From Chalara sp. BL73 (lineage: Eukaryota > Ascomycota > Leotiomycetes > Helotiales): a stretch of DNA of 64,000 nucleotides. The stretch covers positions 124,001 through 188,000 of the forward strand of contig CAKJVC010000083.1 of the NCBI GenBank assembly GCA_918026815.1. Direction: 5' to 3'. The notes beneath the pieces were generated by a model. The model was given only the letters and a program-made list of their open reading frames with translations. It was not told the DNA's origin and made no database searches. Shown here one piece after another: positions 12,701 through 23,547 of the stretch (position 1 is the first letter of the stretch; each line of letters starts with the position of its first letter). The position numbers and the translations under genes were made by a program.

Positions 12701-12926
12701 TCTGGTGGATATCCTATTCCTGGTTCCCAGCAACGAACAGAAGAGGAGGGTCCAAGACTACGTTGAGGAGAAGAAGCGAGAACTTCTTCCGAAGCTTGAG
12801 GAAGGCTATGTCTACGTTTGTGGGAGTGTAGCGATGGTCGAGGCGGTGGGGACGAAGCTGAGCGATATGCTTGGTGGAGACGTGGGACAACGGCCAGGTG
12901 GACGTTATATGGAAGAAATTTTCTGA
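9735..12926 (+). pseudogene. Nitric-oxide-synthase-like gene (oxygenase plus diflavin reductase), degraded
   Basis: The oxygenase part is clear from about 10050. It shows RSAITV, then SNIQLTNDINELGW, SMWDLLPIVAIAEND, GLKWYQFPAPCKLGFDIGG, YMDAEIGVRDLEYSFRYNV, ELNYAVRWSFLQKGISCVG and PLWHRGEAPNYQPKPM (to 10945). KTCVG at 9743-9757, followed by a stop, may be the remains of the heme-Cys motif CxGR. The reductase follows: flavodoxin (RIYYCSNRTTAWKLAEKLHK at 11168; STTGNGGFPSNGTG at 11525), FAD domain (YKEMCHLRLLPWN at 11971; RPRSFSVASS at 12308) and NADPH domain (STGTGIAPIRSLLQ at 12507; GYVYVCGSVAMVEAV; C-terminal GRYMEEIF). Frames change several times. One base appears lost at about 11651 (GVG-NSAYPTFN), stops occur near 10648 and 12160, and about 185 bp interrupt the flavodoxin domain. 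An intact enzyme would oxidise L-arginine to NO with NADPH; this copy should not. The 5' end is uncertain. Confidence 0.85.
11322..11506. mobile_element. Insertion with a hairpin inside the flavodoxin domain
   Basis: The protein match stops after NTILL and resumes with ILIAISTTGNGG about 185 bp later. The intervening DNA contains the perfect inverted repeat TTGTAGGTCCC/GGGACCTACAA around TTTC (11351-11376), with weaker pairing outside it. I see no coding sequence and no clear target duplication, so the type of insertion is unknown. Confidence 0.4.
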
Positions 12927-14126
12927 TTGTAATGACTCGAGGATAATGCGTTGCTATTTACATGGGCTTTACCGTGATTGCTAACTCCAACCTATCTACT
13001 ATTGAGCTCTCTGCGTTGTTATTCACCAATAGCAGATGTAAGGTAGGTCTTTGCCATTTTTAGAATCGCCTATAGTGGCACGACGGCCGGCTAGCCCGGG
13101 CTATACCAAATAATGTCGAGATATGAGCAGTTTTCGCGGCAGTACTTCCGACTAGGAACCTCGATGGCTCCGGTTCGCGAGTGTCGGCATCGGCGTCGGA
13201 AGGAAAGTTGACACTTTTAAGTGATATGCGGCGAAGGATGCCTGAGACTCTGTAACGGATCATTCTGTAATCTTCGGCTTAACGGCGTTGTATCTACTAG
13301 GAGAGAACATTCTACACTTTATAATATTAATATAAGTCATCATTTCAACCTGGATCCTATCCGAATAATATATAGGTTTTCATGCAATCGTGGGGGGACG
13401 ACTGGCTGGCCTTTGTCACAAGAGTGCTGCCAAAAATGGAAATGGTTTACGCAGCTATGCACAATATTAATAGATAGTGTTATTGCGACTAAGAGTTCAA
13501 CAGATGTGAGATAGGCATTTTAGTGCACGAAATTCTAGAAGATATTCTATTCCTCTTCGCCTTTAAGCATTGTAAATTGAACAGGTAAACAGTTGTGTCC
13601 GATTACGTGAGACCACTTGTTCTAGTCCCTGATGACCCCCTTCTATTCTAGCCACCTCCCCGGAGAGACGCACAGTTAGACCACAAAAATCAAATGCTTC
13701 TGTGGAAATTGATATTGCGTGCCTTATAGTTTGACACTCACATTCCATAATCCCGCCGGATTTGGAATGTACCTTCTCACCACCCATCATACTAGAGCCT
13801 GAAGCATTCTCATTAATATGCTGATTACTTTAATACAGACTTCGCGTTAGTTCCATGTCTAAGCATTAGTGTAACAGCTTATGAGCTGACGGGCCGTAAG
13901 CGGCATGCTCCACCCATGAACAGCCACAGGCGTACAGCTACAGCAGCCACAGGCTGACAGCTACAACACAGTTGAAAGGATATAAGGAACAGCTAGAGCT
14001 TCCCGGAGAAAGGCAAGCTTGAGTTTATCCGCTAGACGGACTAGCATACTTTTGATATCAATACATCACTATTTCTATTGAAGTCACGTGTCTTACCTGT
14101 TATATTGCAATCTCTCCTGTTGCCCT
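12927..14126. other. No confident gene
   Basis: Downstream of the NOS relic. Only short frames occur. The stretch 13869-14125 begins TGTAACAGC and is rich in the repeated word CAGCCACAGG or CAGCTACA. It could be the edge of a retroelement, but I could not pair its ends. Confidence 0.3.
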
Positions 14127-15207
14127 CTATTTGTTACAGAAACGTGCTTTGAATTCTGGGAAAGTTTCAAAAGCATGTTTTTTTTTTATTGTCAATTTAT
14201 AGAATGCTCTTTTTGCCTGCTTTGTTTCGTTTCCAGTTATGTAGTAGAAAGCCAAAAGCTCCAGCATTTTTTTTGCTGATCTGAATCTATAGGTGTCGGA
14301 TAGGTAACGAAGTTCCAAGTATTCCTTAGCGGTACTTTTAGTTATGCTCTATATCAAAGCTTTTTTTTTTTTTTTTTCAAATAAGTAAAGTTCCGAGTGT
14401 AGCTCGAGCCGGTTTATTAAAGAAGCTTTCTACTGCCGGAAAGGTGGCTTAGTTCTATTATCCAGAAAAACAATCTTTTCCAGCTTCATTTTTCTAAGTT
14501 TTATATTCTCAAAGGTCTGAGAATAGTCGGAGAGGTCTCCGGATCTTTATGGAGTTTTCCGAGTCCGGGATCCAGTATGTCCGAAACGATAATTTGCTTC
14601 TTTTTTAACTTCGCGGTATGTGTAGTAGTTGTTTTCGTCGTCTGGATTTCTTTCTTTATTAAAAAGCGGTATAAGGTTTTCCTGGTCCGAATCAGCCTGT
14701 AACAATCGGTATGCCCAGGGCACAGCACGGAGGTCATGATACAGGAGCAAGGGGTGATGATCAGGGTATGAGGGGTTTCAGACCCAATACGGGGAAGACT
14801 CGGGGTCGCCTATATAAAGGCCTGTTCCTATTCTCTACAGTTGCTCCTCATGTTTTTGTATCCTTAGTAATTTAGACTTATAAGGCAATCACTATCAGCC
14901 TATTGTACGCACTCCCATATGCCTCTATTCTAGCCAGTGATTCCTTGCGTCGTTACACAGCCCCGACCGAGCCGTTGTTTGACTTCGAAGTTTAATTGTT
15001 TGTCACTAAAGCAGTAAATGTTGTGAAAGTTTTGTTAAAGCGTGCTATTTCTGAATCTTGTCTGGTATTCATGTTTTTTAATAGTTTACTCAACTTAGCT
15101 ACAGTATAAGTTCTAGATTTTTCAGAAGCTTTTTTTTTTTTCTTTTAGCGGATTGAGTTAGACTAGGTTAACTAGGTTCTTCGCTGCCGGTATATAAAGT
15201 ATTTGTG
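14127..15207 (-). mobile_element. Degraded retrotransposon gag region
   Basis: On the minus strand, AKRAFYKLTIKKKHAFETF (14140-14230) with upstream YLSDTY, and KLKKKQIIVSDILDPGLGK (14550-14620), look like fungal LTR-element gag. SKKKKKASEKSRTYTVAKL (near 15080-15140) looks like its N-terminal part. Stops and A/T runs (14341-14360, 15131-15143) interrupt it. A family F LTR splits the region and a family A LTR bounds it, so this is an old element hit by younger ones. Confidence 0.45.
14698..14957 (-). repeat. Solo LTR, family F
   Basis: 260 bp, TGTAACAATCGG to CGTCGTTACA, with a perfect target duplication CAGCC (14693-14697 and 14958-14962). It contains a TATA-like CTATATAAAGG. It is nearly the same sequence as the copy at 23288-23547 in the other orientation. 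Confidence 0.9.
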
Positions 15208-15494
15208 TGTAACAACTCAAGCTGAATAGGGATCTCGATCCGTGGATCTAGATAGAAGGACTCAGAGGTGTAAACAACTATCAATTGTTATAACTAAGAG
15301 AACAAGCTACGGACAGAAGAAGGGAAGGAAAGCAGTGCTTTATATACAGGAACTGGCCGGAGGCCAGGATAGGCGAGCTTTGCGGTGTCCGGTGCTGTGC
15401 TCCGTCCGAGCTCTGGGGTGTCCGGTGCTGTGCTCTGTCCGAGCTCTGGGGTGTCCGGTGCTGAGCTCCGCCCCAGAAGGCCAGGGCGGTGACA
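15208..15494 (+). repeat. Solo LTR, family A
   Basis: 287 bp, TGTAACAACTCAAG to GTGACA, with target duplication TTGTG (15203-15207 and 15495-15499). It carries the family TATA-like word CTTTATATACAGG and a local tandem repeat of a 31-bp unit (GGGGTGTCCGGTGCTGTGCT, 15387-15464). Confidence 0.9.
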
Positions 15495-15893
15495 TTGTGT
15501 GCTTTAAGAATGTTGAGTCTTGTAGTTGTTGTTCCGCTATACTTTTACTTCTGGTCGAGTAGTTGTCGTGAAGGAGTCGGTGTTTTTGGCCTGTGTTCCT
15601 TGTTTTTATGCGCAATTTTCCTTTGCGTGTAAAAGGGCTCTTAAGAGTCTTGGTATTTCTTTTGACGTTACTCTAACGATTTTTACTAGCTGCTCTGTGC
15701 CGAACTAAGCCCTGGTTCACTAGTTGTCCGCGAGTTTCCTAGTATCGCGGCTATGCGAGTTACTTCAGTCTTTGCTTCTACTTTACACCGGATTGCTTTC
15801 GATATCAAAGTCGATGCCCAAAAGTGCCCTAGATAGGATATTATATTAAGCCGTCCCCGGCGGGATTAATGTTTTTTATATAATGTAACGACG
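15495..15893. other. No gene seen, probable old repeat sequence
   Basis: T-rich sequence between two solo LTRs with no coding signal that I recognise. Confidence 0.3.
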
Positions 15894-16184
15894 CCAGAAC
15901 ACTACAGGCTGAGTAGAGGTATATAGGAGTACGTATCTGAGGCTAATAGTAGTATTCTAAAAAGTCTATTACGAAGAATATAAAAAACATAGAGAAAGAA
16001 TAATCTTGTAGACAGAAAGAAACACTTTTTATATTCCTCTTCATATCCTTCCGGAGTCCGTGTCGTACCTAGGTCCGTAAGGGATATGAGTGCCATGTCC
16101 GAAAGGGGTCCGTATAGGTTCTCCCCCATCTTGGGTCCGTCCCTTGTCACGTGGTCAGGAGTCCGTATGCCACCGATTGTTACA
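15894..16184 (+). repeat. LTR, family F, divergent copy
   Basis: TGTAACGACGCCAG to GATTGTTACA, 291 bp. The ends match family F, but the centre differs and no target duplication is visible (flanks TATAA and CTGTC). Confidence 0.6.
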
Positions 16185-16781
16185 CTGTCGCGCACGTACG
16201 AGATTTAGGTCCAGTGCTCGCACGAGCTCACAGTATGAGAAAGCGTTGCGCGGTCAAGTTGTCTATTGTTTTCTACTAAAATCAGTTCGTGAGAAAGTCG
16301 GCCTGGCTTCGTCCGTGTGTCGTCAGTGCATTGGCCATGAGTTGGTCTGCTGACTGCGCGTCTATATGTTTCGCAAACTTGATGCATCAATTGAACCCAC
16401 CCATTCTGTCAATCAGCCACCATGATCGGCCACGATTTGCTTGCCAGGATTGGCTTTGAGTTCTGCTTGGAAGGACCTACTATTATCCATCAATTCGTTG
16501 TTGCTGCTACTGCAGACAAGCTTCACCACCATCTCTGCGATCGACACCATCTTGGCATTTCGCAGCGTCGCGCTGCCATGGAGCATACTCAACATCTTCA
16601 TACTTCGTACAGGCCCAAACAAATCAATGTGGATCTTTTGTCGATTACCCTGGCATGGAAAATGGAACCCAATGCTGCTCTAAGCAAGCCTCTAGTATTT
16701 TGTATAGCCTCCTTCTGCTAGAATCACTGCAATACATCTATCCACCCATTCCTTTAATAAGGTCCTGAATTGTAGTCTGTG
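16185..16781 (-). other. Probable degraded mobile-element sequence
   Basis: Broken minus-strand frames occur (for example LLKEWVDRCIAVILAEGGYT at about 16700-16765 and a 69-codon frame at 16413-16622). They look like retroelement or transposase debris, but I cannot assign a family. Confidence 0.3.
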
Positions 16782-16955
16782 TGTCACGGCACGCGCTGTG
16801 GATCTATAGATATAGAGGGCAACGGTGGTGCAATACGAGAATCTATAGCTAAGGAAGGAAGAGGGAGCTCGAGGAGAGCAGGCTATATATACACGAGGCG
16901 CTCGGCGAGCTCGCCTAATATGGGTCACGTGTTCTTGGGAGCACGCGACGTGACA
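16782..16955 (+). repeat. LTR, family B
   Basis: 174 bp, TGTCACGGCACG to GACGTGACA, with TATA-like GCTATATATACACGAGG. Flanks CTGTG and CAAAG differ, so no target duplication survives. Other copies lie at 17274-17646 (inverted) and 38177-38350. Confidence 0.75.
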
Positions 16956-17273
16956 CAAAGTACGATTATTCGACAACGCAAACGCCCTTCTGAAACGTCT
17001 TCTTCAGCTAAAACAGCCAGAGCTCCTTTTAGTGATTTACCTACAAAAAAGCTTTCAATCCCTCAATTCGTCGACGATTACAATCACCAAATGAATGCTG
17101 TTGATCAAGCTGATCAACTAAAATCATACAACTCTAATCTACGACGTATTCGCAAAGGAGGGTGGCATGCTATTTGGGACTTTCTATTCAACGTTGTTTT
17201 AGTCAATTCTTATCTTCTTTCTTTCTATTCTGAAGCTTCTAATACACAAAGGTTTACAACTCAAAAAGCTTTC

Positions 17274-17646
17274 TGTCATGTCGTGTGCTCCCAAGCACAC
17301 GTGATCCATATTAGGCGAGCTCCCCGAGCCCCTCGTGTATATATAGCTTGCTCTCCTCGAGCTCCCTCTTCCTTCCTTAGCTATAGATTCTCGTATAGTA
17401 CCTGTCACGGGGAATGCGAGCAGCCGAGGCTCGCTTCGCATTCCTCATAGAGCTAGGTGCGCTTGGTGCGCGTTCTAGCTGTAAGGGACCTGAGCGTTCC
17501 CCTTTCTTTTGTTCTACAAGCGTGTATTCTACAATAGTATTATATCACTTCGCTCACCTGATTGACTATTCTACAGCTCTAGTTTGCTCCGTCACAGTAC
17601 CACAGCTGCCCTCTGTATCTGTAGATCCACATCTCGTGCCGTGACA
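17274..17646 (-). repeat. Solo LTR, family B, with a second LTR inside it
   Basis: TGTCATGTCGTG to GCCGTGACA, target duplication CTTTC (17269-17273 and 17647-17651), inserted into the piggyBac transposase. Without the 194-bp insert plus its duplication it has the size of the other family B copies. Confidence 0.9.
17403..17596. repeat. Solo LTR nested in family B LTR (family I)
   Basis: 194 bp, TGTCACGGGG to CTCCGTCACA, with target duplication GTACC (17398-17402 and 17597-17601). No other copy was seen in the window. Confidence 0.8.
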
Positions 17647-17963
17647 CTTTCAGAATAGAGCTTTCTACAGCTCTAATGAAAAAAGCTCAACAAACACCAA
17701 GGAAATGGAAAGCTCTGATATCACCAAATATCAATTCGAGTCATCAACTAGAGCCTATAAATAGTTCTCGAGGTTGTCATGCTTGCAAAGCAAGAGGTTA
17801 TGTCAGGGTACCTTCAAAGCGCAGGATTTTAGGGGATATTACAGCCAATTCTTCGCAAAACAGATGTCCTCCCGCATCAAGGCACGCATGTATTGCATGC
17901 CAGGCACCTCTTTGCTTTACAGGTGATTGTTTTGAGTGGTATCATGATAATCTAGTAGAATAG

Positions 17964-18611
17964 AAGGAATAGAAGTAGATATCAATCATGTGACCTGAAA
18001 TACAGCCTCTGATTGGCCATGGCCCTATTTATTTGCAGGGTCCTGACGCATTGGCGACTTAAGGGATACTCTCTGAAGGCCACGTGACTATTTCCCTCTA
18101 TCGCAACATTTACGGTAGTTTGCAGGCCGTACACTTAGGCGGGCTTTTAGCCATGCTTTTTTTTTCAGCCATATAACTTTGTATTAAACTTCCGGGCGGT
18201 CTGGTGCTAGTTCTAGTCACGATCCCAATACAGGCGCCTGTGATAGCTGTTTGTAAGGTATCAAATTGTCACGAACCGAATCCTGAGGCACTCAATGAGT
18301 TGATGGTACAACGTCCCAGGACGGTATTAGTCCCAGCACGGTTGGGCCGGCATAGTTGAGAGGTCTAGGACAAGTGTGCTAGCACGGATGGGCTAGCACA
18401 ACCAGGTAACCGGATACACGGGATAATGGAGTACATAGCCCCCCGACAGGCATGCACCGCCACCGCCAGAGTGGGTCCTGCAGCCCGACAGTATATTTCT
18501 CCAACATCTGTTCAGGATCGTGAACTCGCAAATAATTATTACAATATCCCTTGCTGCACGCCTAACTTCCGTGTCCTGTCTGGTAACATCGAGAGCCTAG
18601 CTTTATCCGCA
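17964..18611. other. Intergenic, no confident gene
   Basis: Between the transposase relic and the ankyrin gene. 18271-18420 contains repeated words (AGCACGG, GGCTAGCACA) and a CACGAACCG start that suggest an old LTR piece, but the ends are not resolved. Confidence 0.3.
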
Positions 18612-20653
18612 ATGCGTGGTTTCCTGTCACGTTTAGCCAGAGTCCCATCTCGACCCAAAGAAACTCACTCTGAGCCTTCCTCTGATGTGGACAGTGAGAA
18701 AAGAGTGGACGCGACAACAAGTGTCACCACCAGAGATGAAGAGATTCATCCAGCATCCGTACGGTCCTGCCTACGTACAAGTCTCAGGTCTTGCGCCCTC
18801 TTTCTCCGACTCCGACCTATCATACGTTTAATGATCAACAGAGAGGTCCACCCACCCCCCCAACTCGATCCTATCACAAAGTCGATAATCAGCAAAGGAA
18901 TCGCTCTCCTTCTTCTGCCCCGAGTTATCGTACAGTTGAGCAACTAGACGGCCTCCCTGCTTTTCATTCAAAGGTCTTAATAGCCCAGCCCTCTGAACGG
19001 GTCTGTGATAGACTGAAGGCTCCTGACTACGTCAGTACACTTTTTCAGGTAGCCAAAAGCGGGAACAAAGCGGTAATAGTACAGCTGTTAAAGAAAGGGA
19101 CAGACATCAATGTTACAGACTCTACTGGACAGACAGTACTACACCAGGAAGTTGAATATGCTGATAAGAAAATAGTCGAGTTTCTTCTGGAGAAAGGAGC
19201 AGACATCAATGCAGTTTCATATCATGGGACAGCACTACAGTTAGCAGCTTTCCATAACCACAAAGAAATAGTGAAATTGCTCCTAAGAAAAGGAGCAGAC
19301 ATCAATGCAGTTTCATGTCATGGGACAGCACTACAGTTAGCAGCTTCCCATAACCACAAAGAGATAGTGAAATTGCTCTTAAAAAAAGGAGCCGACATTA
19401 ATTTAGCTTTTGCAGGGAGGGCACCACTGATGTCGGCAGCTTTCCATAACCACAAAGAGATGGTGAAATTGCTCCTGGAAAAAGGAGCAAACATTAATTT
19501 AGCTTTATATCATGGGACAGCACTGGCGTCGGCAGCTTCCGCAAACTCTAAGGAGATGGTCGAATTGCTTCTGGAGAAAGGAGCAGACATTAATTTAGCT
19601 TCTAAAGGGATGACAGCGCTACAGTCGGCAGCTTTCCATAGCCACAAAGAGATGGTGGAATTGCTCCTGGAGAAAGGAGCAGACATCAATTTAGCTTCTA
19701 CATTGGGGACACCACTGATGTCGGCAGCTTCCGCAAACTCTAAGGAGATGGTGGAATTGCTTCTTAAGAAAGGAGCAGACATTAATTTAGCTTCTGATCA
19801 AGGAGCAGCACTAGCGTCGGCAGCTTCTTGTAACCACAAAGAGATGGTGGAATTGCTCCTAGAGAAAGGAGCAGACATTAATTTAGCTTCTAAAGGGATG
19901 ACAGCGCTGCAGTCGGCAGCTTCCAGTAACTACAAAGAAATAGTGGAATTGCTTCTGGAGAAAGGAGCAGACATCAATTTAGCTTCTGATCAGGGGGCAG
20001 CACTGACGTCAGCAGCTTCTTGTAACCACAAAGAGATGGTGGAATTGCTCCTGGAGAAAGGAGCAGACATTAATTTAGCTTCTAAAGGGATGACAGCGCT
20101 GCAGTCGGCAGTTTCCAGTAACTACAAAGAGATGGTGGAATTGCTCCTGGAGAAAGGAGCAGATATTAATTTAGCTTCTATAGAGAAGACAGCACTGGGG
20201 TGTGCAGCTTCCGGTAACCACAAAGAAATAGTGGAATTGCTCCTGGAGAAAGGAGCAGACATCAATGCAGTTTCAAATCATGGAACAGCACTGGCATCAG
20301 CAGCTCACGGGAACTACAAGGAGATAGTGAAATTGCTCCTGAAAAAAGGAGCAGACATCAATCTACATTCTTGTCTAGGGACAGCACTGGCGCGGGCAAC
20401 TTCTATGAACCACAAAGAGATGGTGGAATTGCTTCTGGAGAAAGGAGCAGATATCAATTTAGCTTTTGATGGGTACATGACAGCACTGGCGTTGGCAGCT
20501 TTCCAAAACCACAAGGAGATGGTGGAATTGCTCCTAGTGAAAGGGGCAGATATCAATTTAGTTTGTAGTGGGAGAACAGCGCTGGGGTGGGCAGCTTCCC
20601 GTTACCGCCAGGAGATGGTGGAATTGCTCCTGGAGAAAGGGGCAACCTTTTGA
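18612..20653 (+). CDS. Ankyrin-repeat protein with about 17 near-identical repeats
   Basis: The long frame 18791-20653 encodes a Pro/Ser/Gln-rich leader (RSYHKVDNQQRNRSPSSAPS) and then about 17 ankyrin repeats, mostly of 32 residues, with consensus NHKEMVELLLEKGADINLAS. That frame has no early ATG. A workable model starts at ATG 18612 (MRGFLSRLARVPSR), splices 18694-18743 (GTGAGA...AG, 50 nt) and enters the ankyrin frame in phase, giving about 663 residues. The splice is my inference. Repeats 8-9 and 10-11 are near-copies of each other (DQGAAL..., then KGMTALQSA), which points to recent duplication by unequal crossing over. No effector or NTPase domain is attached, so it may be a fragment of a larger receptor or a stand-alone adaptor. 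The function is unknown. Confidence 0.6.
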
Positions 20654-20796
20654 CATTATCCATTCTTACATATGATAGTATACGCAAGATTGTTTCGCCT
20701 TTGAAACTTCCGCACAGTTTTAATTGTATACTACCCTTGTGGAGTTTCCTCAGATATATAGGAAGCGTCGAGTAACTTAATCAAATTAGAAAAGTT

Positions 20797-21494
20797 CTAA
20801 TCTAAGGAGGAGCATGCAATATGCGGTCCCGATACTGCATGAATCTCCACCTTAGTCTGACATTTACCAGCTGGCCCTCCGCCCCCTTTGTCCGTGAGGC
20901 TCCGGTGCCGACACGATCCTAGACTGCTAGGATCTACATGAATCTCCCAGTGCCACTGGACGCTGGTGCGACTCCTCCATAACATGGCATCACTGTTCCG
21001 TAATGCCACAATGTGGGGTACCGTCTGAGACCCGCGGCCACACTGGCATTGTTCGGTGCCGGCCTTGTTGATTGCGTGCAAATAAGCGCGTAAGCCGATT
21101 TTGCCAGTGCGCATTTGTGTGATGACAGAGCTGATCGCTCTGTGCGTGCTGTTATGTGTGTCGAGTATTGCTTTTCCTGGCCATACCCCAAGTTTAAATC
21201 GCTCTAGACCATGTTTGGCTGTCACCCAGGAGAGTTCCCATTCGTTTCGCATCGTCTGACGGATGACGGATTTCGTTGTTGCCATCAGGATCCGGGAGGC
21301 GCCTGATTCTGATGGAGGTTCATCCGATGTTCGCTCGCTTGGGTGCTATCAGCGGCCTCCTTGGCTGCTTGATCCGCAGCTTCATTCCCTGGCACTCCGA
21401 CATGTGCTGGGATCCATCGGATCTGGATTTCCCATCCTTGATCGCGGAGCTTGTCCAGGGCTCGTATAGCCTCAACAAGGCGCAACGGATGCAA
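20797..21494 (-). mobile_element. Tad-like LINE remnant, RNase H and C-terminal part of ORF2
   Basis: The minus strand reads [20 protein letters not shown] (21425-21366), the RNase H signature. After a frame change comes TTKSVIRQTMRNEWELSW, then AISSVITQMRTGKIGLRAYL and QCQCGRGSQTVPHI, the usual tail of fungal non-LTR elements with a CxC zinc-like motif. The reverse transcriptase is missing, and the element is truncated on both sides. Confidence 0.8.
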
Positions 21495-21523
21495 TATCTG
21501 CTTCTTTACCGACGCCAGCGTTC

Positions 21524-21663
21524 GTCAAGCGCCAGCGCAACGGATGCACTAGCGTAAAGGAGCCAAATTGTGCTCTATTTATAGCGCTATTGCAATAGGT
21601 GCATTACTGAAGGGCCGAATTGGGCTCCCTAACGCTGGCACATCCGTTACGATAGCGCTTGAC
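21524..21663. repeat. Imperfect foldback repeat
   Basis: Arms 21524-21575 and 21612-21663 are imperfect inverted copies (GTCAAGCGCCAGCGCAACGG against GTCAAGCGCTATCGTAACGG on the other strand). It could be a small foldback element or the tail of the adjacent LINE. Confidence 0.5.
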
Positions 21664-21725
21664 AAGTGCTGGCGCTGAAAAGGGAGCAGAAATTGGCTCT
21701 CTGACGCCGGCGCATCTATGTGGAT

Positions 21726-21930
21726 AGTATAATAGTTATACAACAACTTGTTATACAACTATTTGTTATATAATAACTTGTTGCACAACAACCTGTTATA
21801 CGACTACTTATTGTATAATAACTTGTTGTATAATAACTTGTTGCATGACAACCTGTTACACGACTACTTATTGTGTAATAACTTGTTGCACAACAACCTG
21901 TTATATAATAACTTGTTCTACAGCTTATAA
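21726..21930. repeat. AT-rich minisatellite
   Basis: About 13 imperfect tandem copies of a 15-16 bp unit resembling TATAATAACTTGTTG or CACAACAACCTGTTA. The apparent open frames through it (Tyr/Asn/Leu repeats) are artefacts of the unit. Confidence 0.85.
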
Positions 21931-22103
21931 GCATTACATTTGATGATCGCACATCTCCGAAGCAGACTCTTAAGAAAGATCATAACATTTTTACGTTATC
22001 GCAAAATATAGCTCGAAAATATTATTAAGAAAAAAGAGCAGAGATCCGAAGTGTAGGAATTTAATATTATGAAAATTGTTTGTTGTTTCCGGAAATAAGA
22101 AAC

Positions 22104-22297
22104 TGTTGGTATCACGGGCTTACCTTCCACGGGGCAAAAGGCGTAGCTCTACTTTGTAGGCCACGCTCTTGCTCTTGATGGATATGGTAATGATTGTTGT
22201 TGTATTAGGTTCTACTCTAGATTCTACAAAATGGGGGTTGTGCGGACCACGTGACCTGGTGGGTCATACGCGGATCCGTAAACCCCTACTTCCTACA
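22104..22297 (+). repeat. LTR, family D
   Basis: TGTTGGTATCACGG to TTCCTACA, 194 bp, flanked by GAAAC (22099-22103) and GAAAT (22298-22302), a target duplication with one mismatch. It shares GCAAAAGGCG..AGCT and CACGCTCTTGCT with the copy at 37575-37900. Confidence 0.65.
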
Positions 22298-22738
22298 GAA
22301 ATTTAAGAGTGAGAAACCTTTCGGGGTTGAAGTTGAAAGGCGAGGTGCAGAAAGCCTGGCTCCGCGTAATGAATTTGTTTCACATAGCCACTTCGCTACT
22401 TTCGTTATGCTTTAACGGACTTAGAAGCTGGCTTGGATTATGCAGACAAAAAAAAGCACACGCCATTTCTCCGTGCGGTTAAAAGTGCTAACGTTGATGC
22501 TATCCAACTTTTTATGTTTTTCGATTTTATCGATAAGCAAAAAAGAAATCAAAAAAGGAATACTGTTCTGCATTTAGCTGCAATTACTTTCGAAGGCACC
22601 GATAGCCTAACGTACTTTTTATCTACGGAACAATTCTACTTTAAATCGACGAATGAAAAAAGCAGGACTTTATTAGCTGCGGCCGTCAGATGTGGAAAAT
22701 AGCCACATGTGAAAATTCTGCTGGACCATTTAGCAGAT

Positions 22739-22942
22739 TGTCAGGCGCCAGGATGTCACGTGCTAAGGGGCACTGAGAGGGGCTCGGTAAAGGCACTGAG
22801 GCTTGGCATGTATGGGCATGTAGGGAGTCGCCAGGGGTTCGGAGGGTATAAGTAGGGGACTCGGGACGTAGTAGAGAAGGTAGAGATTAGTCTTCGTATC
22901 AATTTGCAGTTGACTTGTGCCACCCTACTCCAGCACCTTACA
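22739..22942. repeat. Solo LTR, family G
   Basis: 204 bp, TGTCAGGCGCC to CACCTTACA, with a perfect target duplication CAGAT (22734-22738 and 22943-22947). It is inserted in the ankyrin pseudogene, and no second copy was seen. Confidence 0.85.
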
Positions 22943-23287
22943 CAGATGCCAAAGTCATTAATAAATCGAGCAGATCTTTTTTACATTTTGCTGCAATAAG
23001 CTACAGATAAAAGAATAGTTTAATTACGCCTGCTATTCTTGAGTTTCTTATAAATAATAAGCTTAATATGAACCTTCAGGACAAATCTGGCCGCACTCTT
23101 TTAATTTATGCTTTTGCTGCCTATAACTATAGACCAAATCAATATAGAGCGTTATTTGCTGCCAAAAAAAAAAAGCAACTTAAACATTGTAAATACGGAA
23201 AGTAAAACAGCGCTTCATTATATTGCTATGCGCGACCGTTCTCAGTTAAAGAGGGCGATTTTCCAAATAATACTCGAGAAAACAAAT

Positions 23288-23547
23288 TGTAACGACGCAA
23301 GGGATCACTGGCTAGAATAGAGGCATATGGGAGTGCGTACAATAGGCTGATAGTGATTGCCTTATAGGTCTAAAGTACTAAGGATACAAAAACATGAGGA
23401 GCAACTGTAGAGAATAAGAACAGGCCTTTATATAGGCGATTCCGACTCTACCCCGTATTGGGTCTGAAACCCCTCATACCCTGATCACCACCCTTTGCTC
23501 CTGTATCATGACTTCCGTGCCGTGCCTTGGGCATACCGATTGTTACA
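23288..23547 (+). repeat. Solo LTR, family F
   Basis: 260 bp, TGTAACGACGCAAG to CGATTGTTACA, target duplication CAAAT (23283-23287 and 23548-23552). It contains TTTATATAGG and is inserted in the ankyrin pseudogene. Confidence 0.9.

Larger units (their letters stand above)
16956..17963 (+). pseudogene. piggyBac-type transposase, C-terminal part, split by LTRs
   Basis: The left piece (16965-17273) reads LPTKKLSIPQFVDDYNHQMN, AVDQADQLKSYN and WHAIWDFLFNVVLVNSYLL, the C-terminal catalytic region of DDE_Tnp_1_7 (piggyBac) transposases. The frame continues on the far side of the inserted LTR (17652-17963) with a Cys-rich tail (CHACKARG..., CPPASRHACIACQAPLC) ending at TAG 17961. The LTR interrupts the codons after QKAF and duplicated CTTTC. 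The N-terminal half is missing, cut off where the family B LTR at 16782-16955 abuts it. The protein should have been a cut-and-paste transposase; this copy is dead. Confidence 0.8.

Noticed and set aside
21716..21952. Tyr/Asn/Leu-rich and Ser/Thr/Tyr-rich small proteins
   Set aside because: They are translation of the AT-rich minisatellite.
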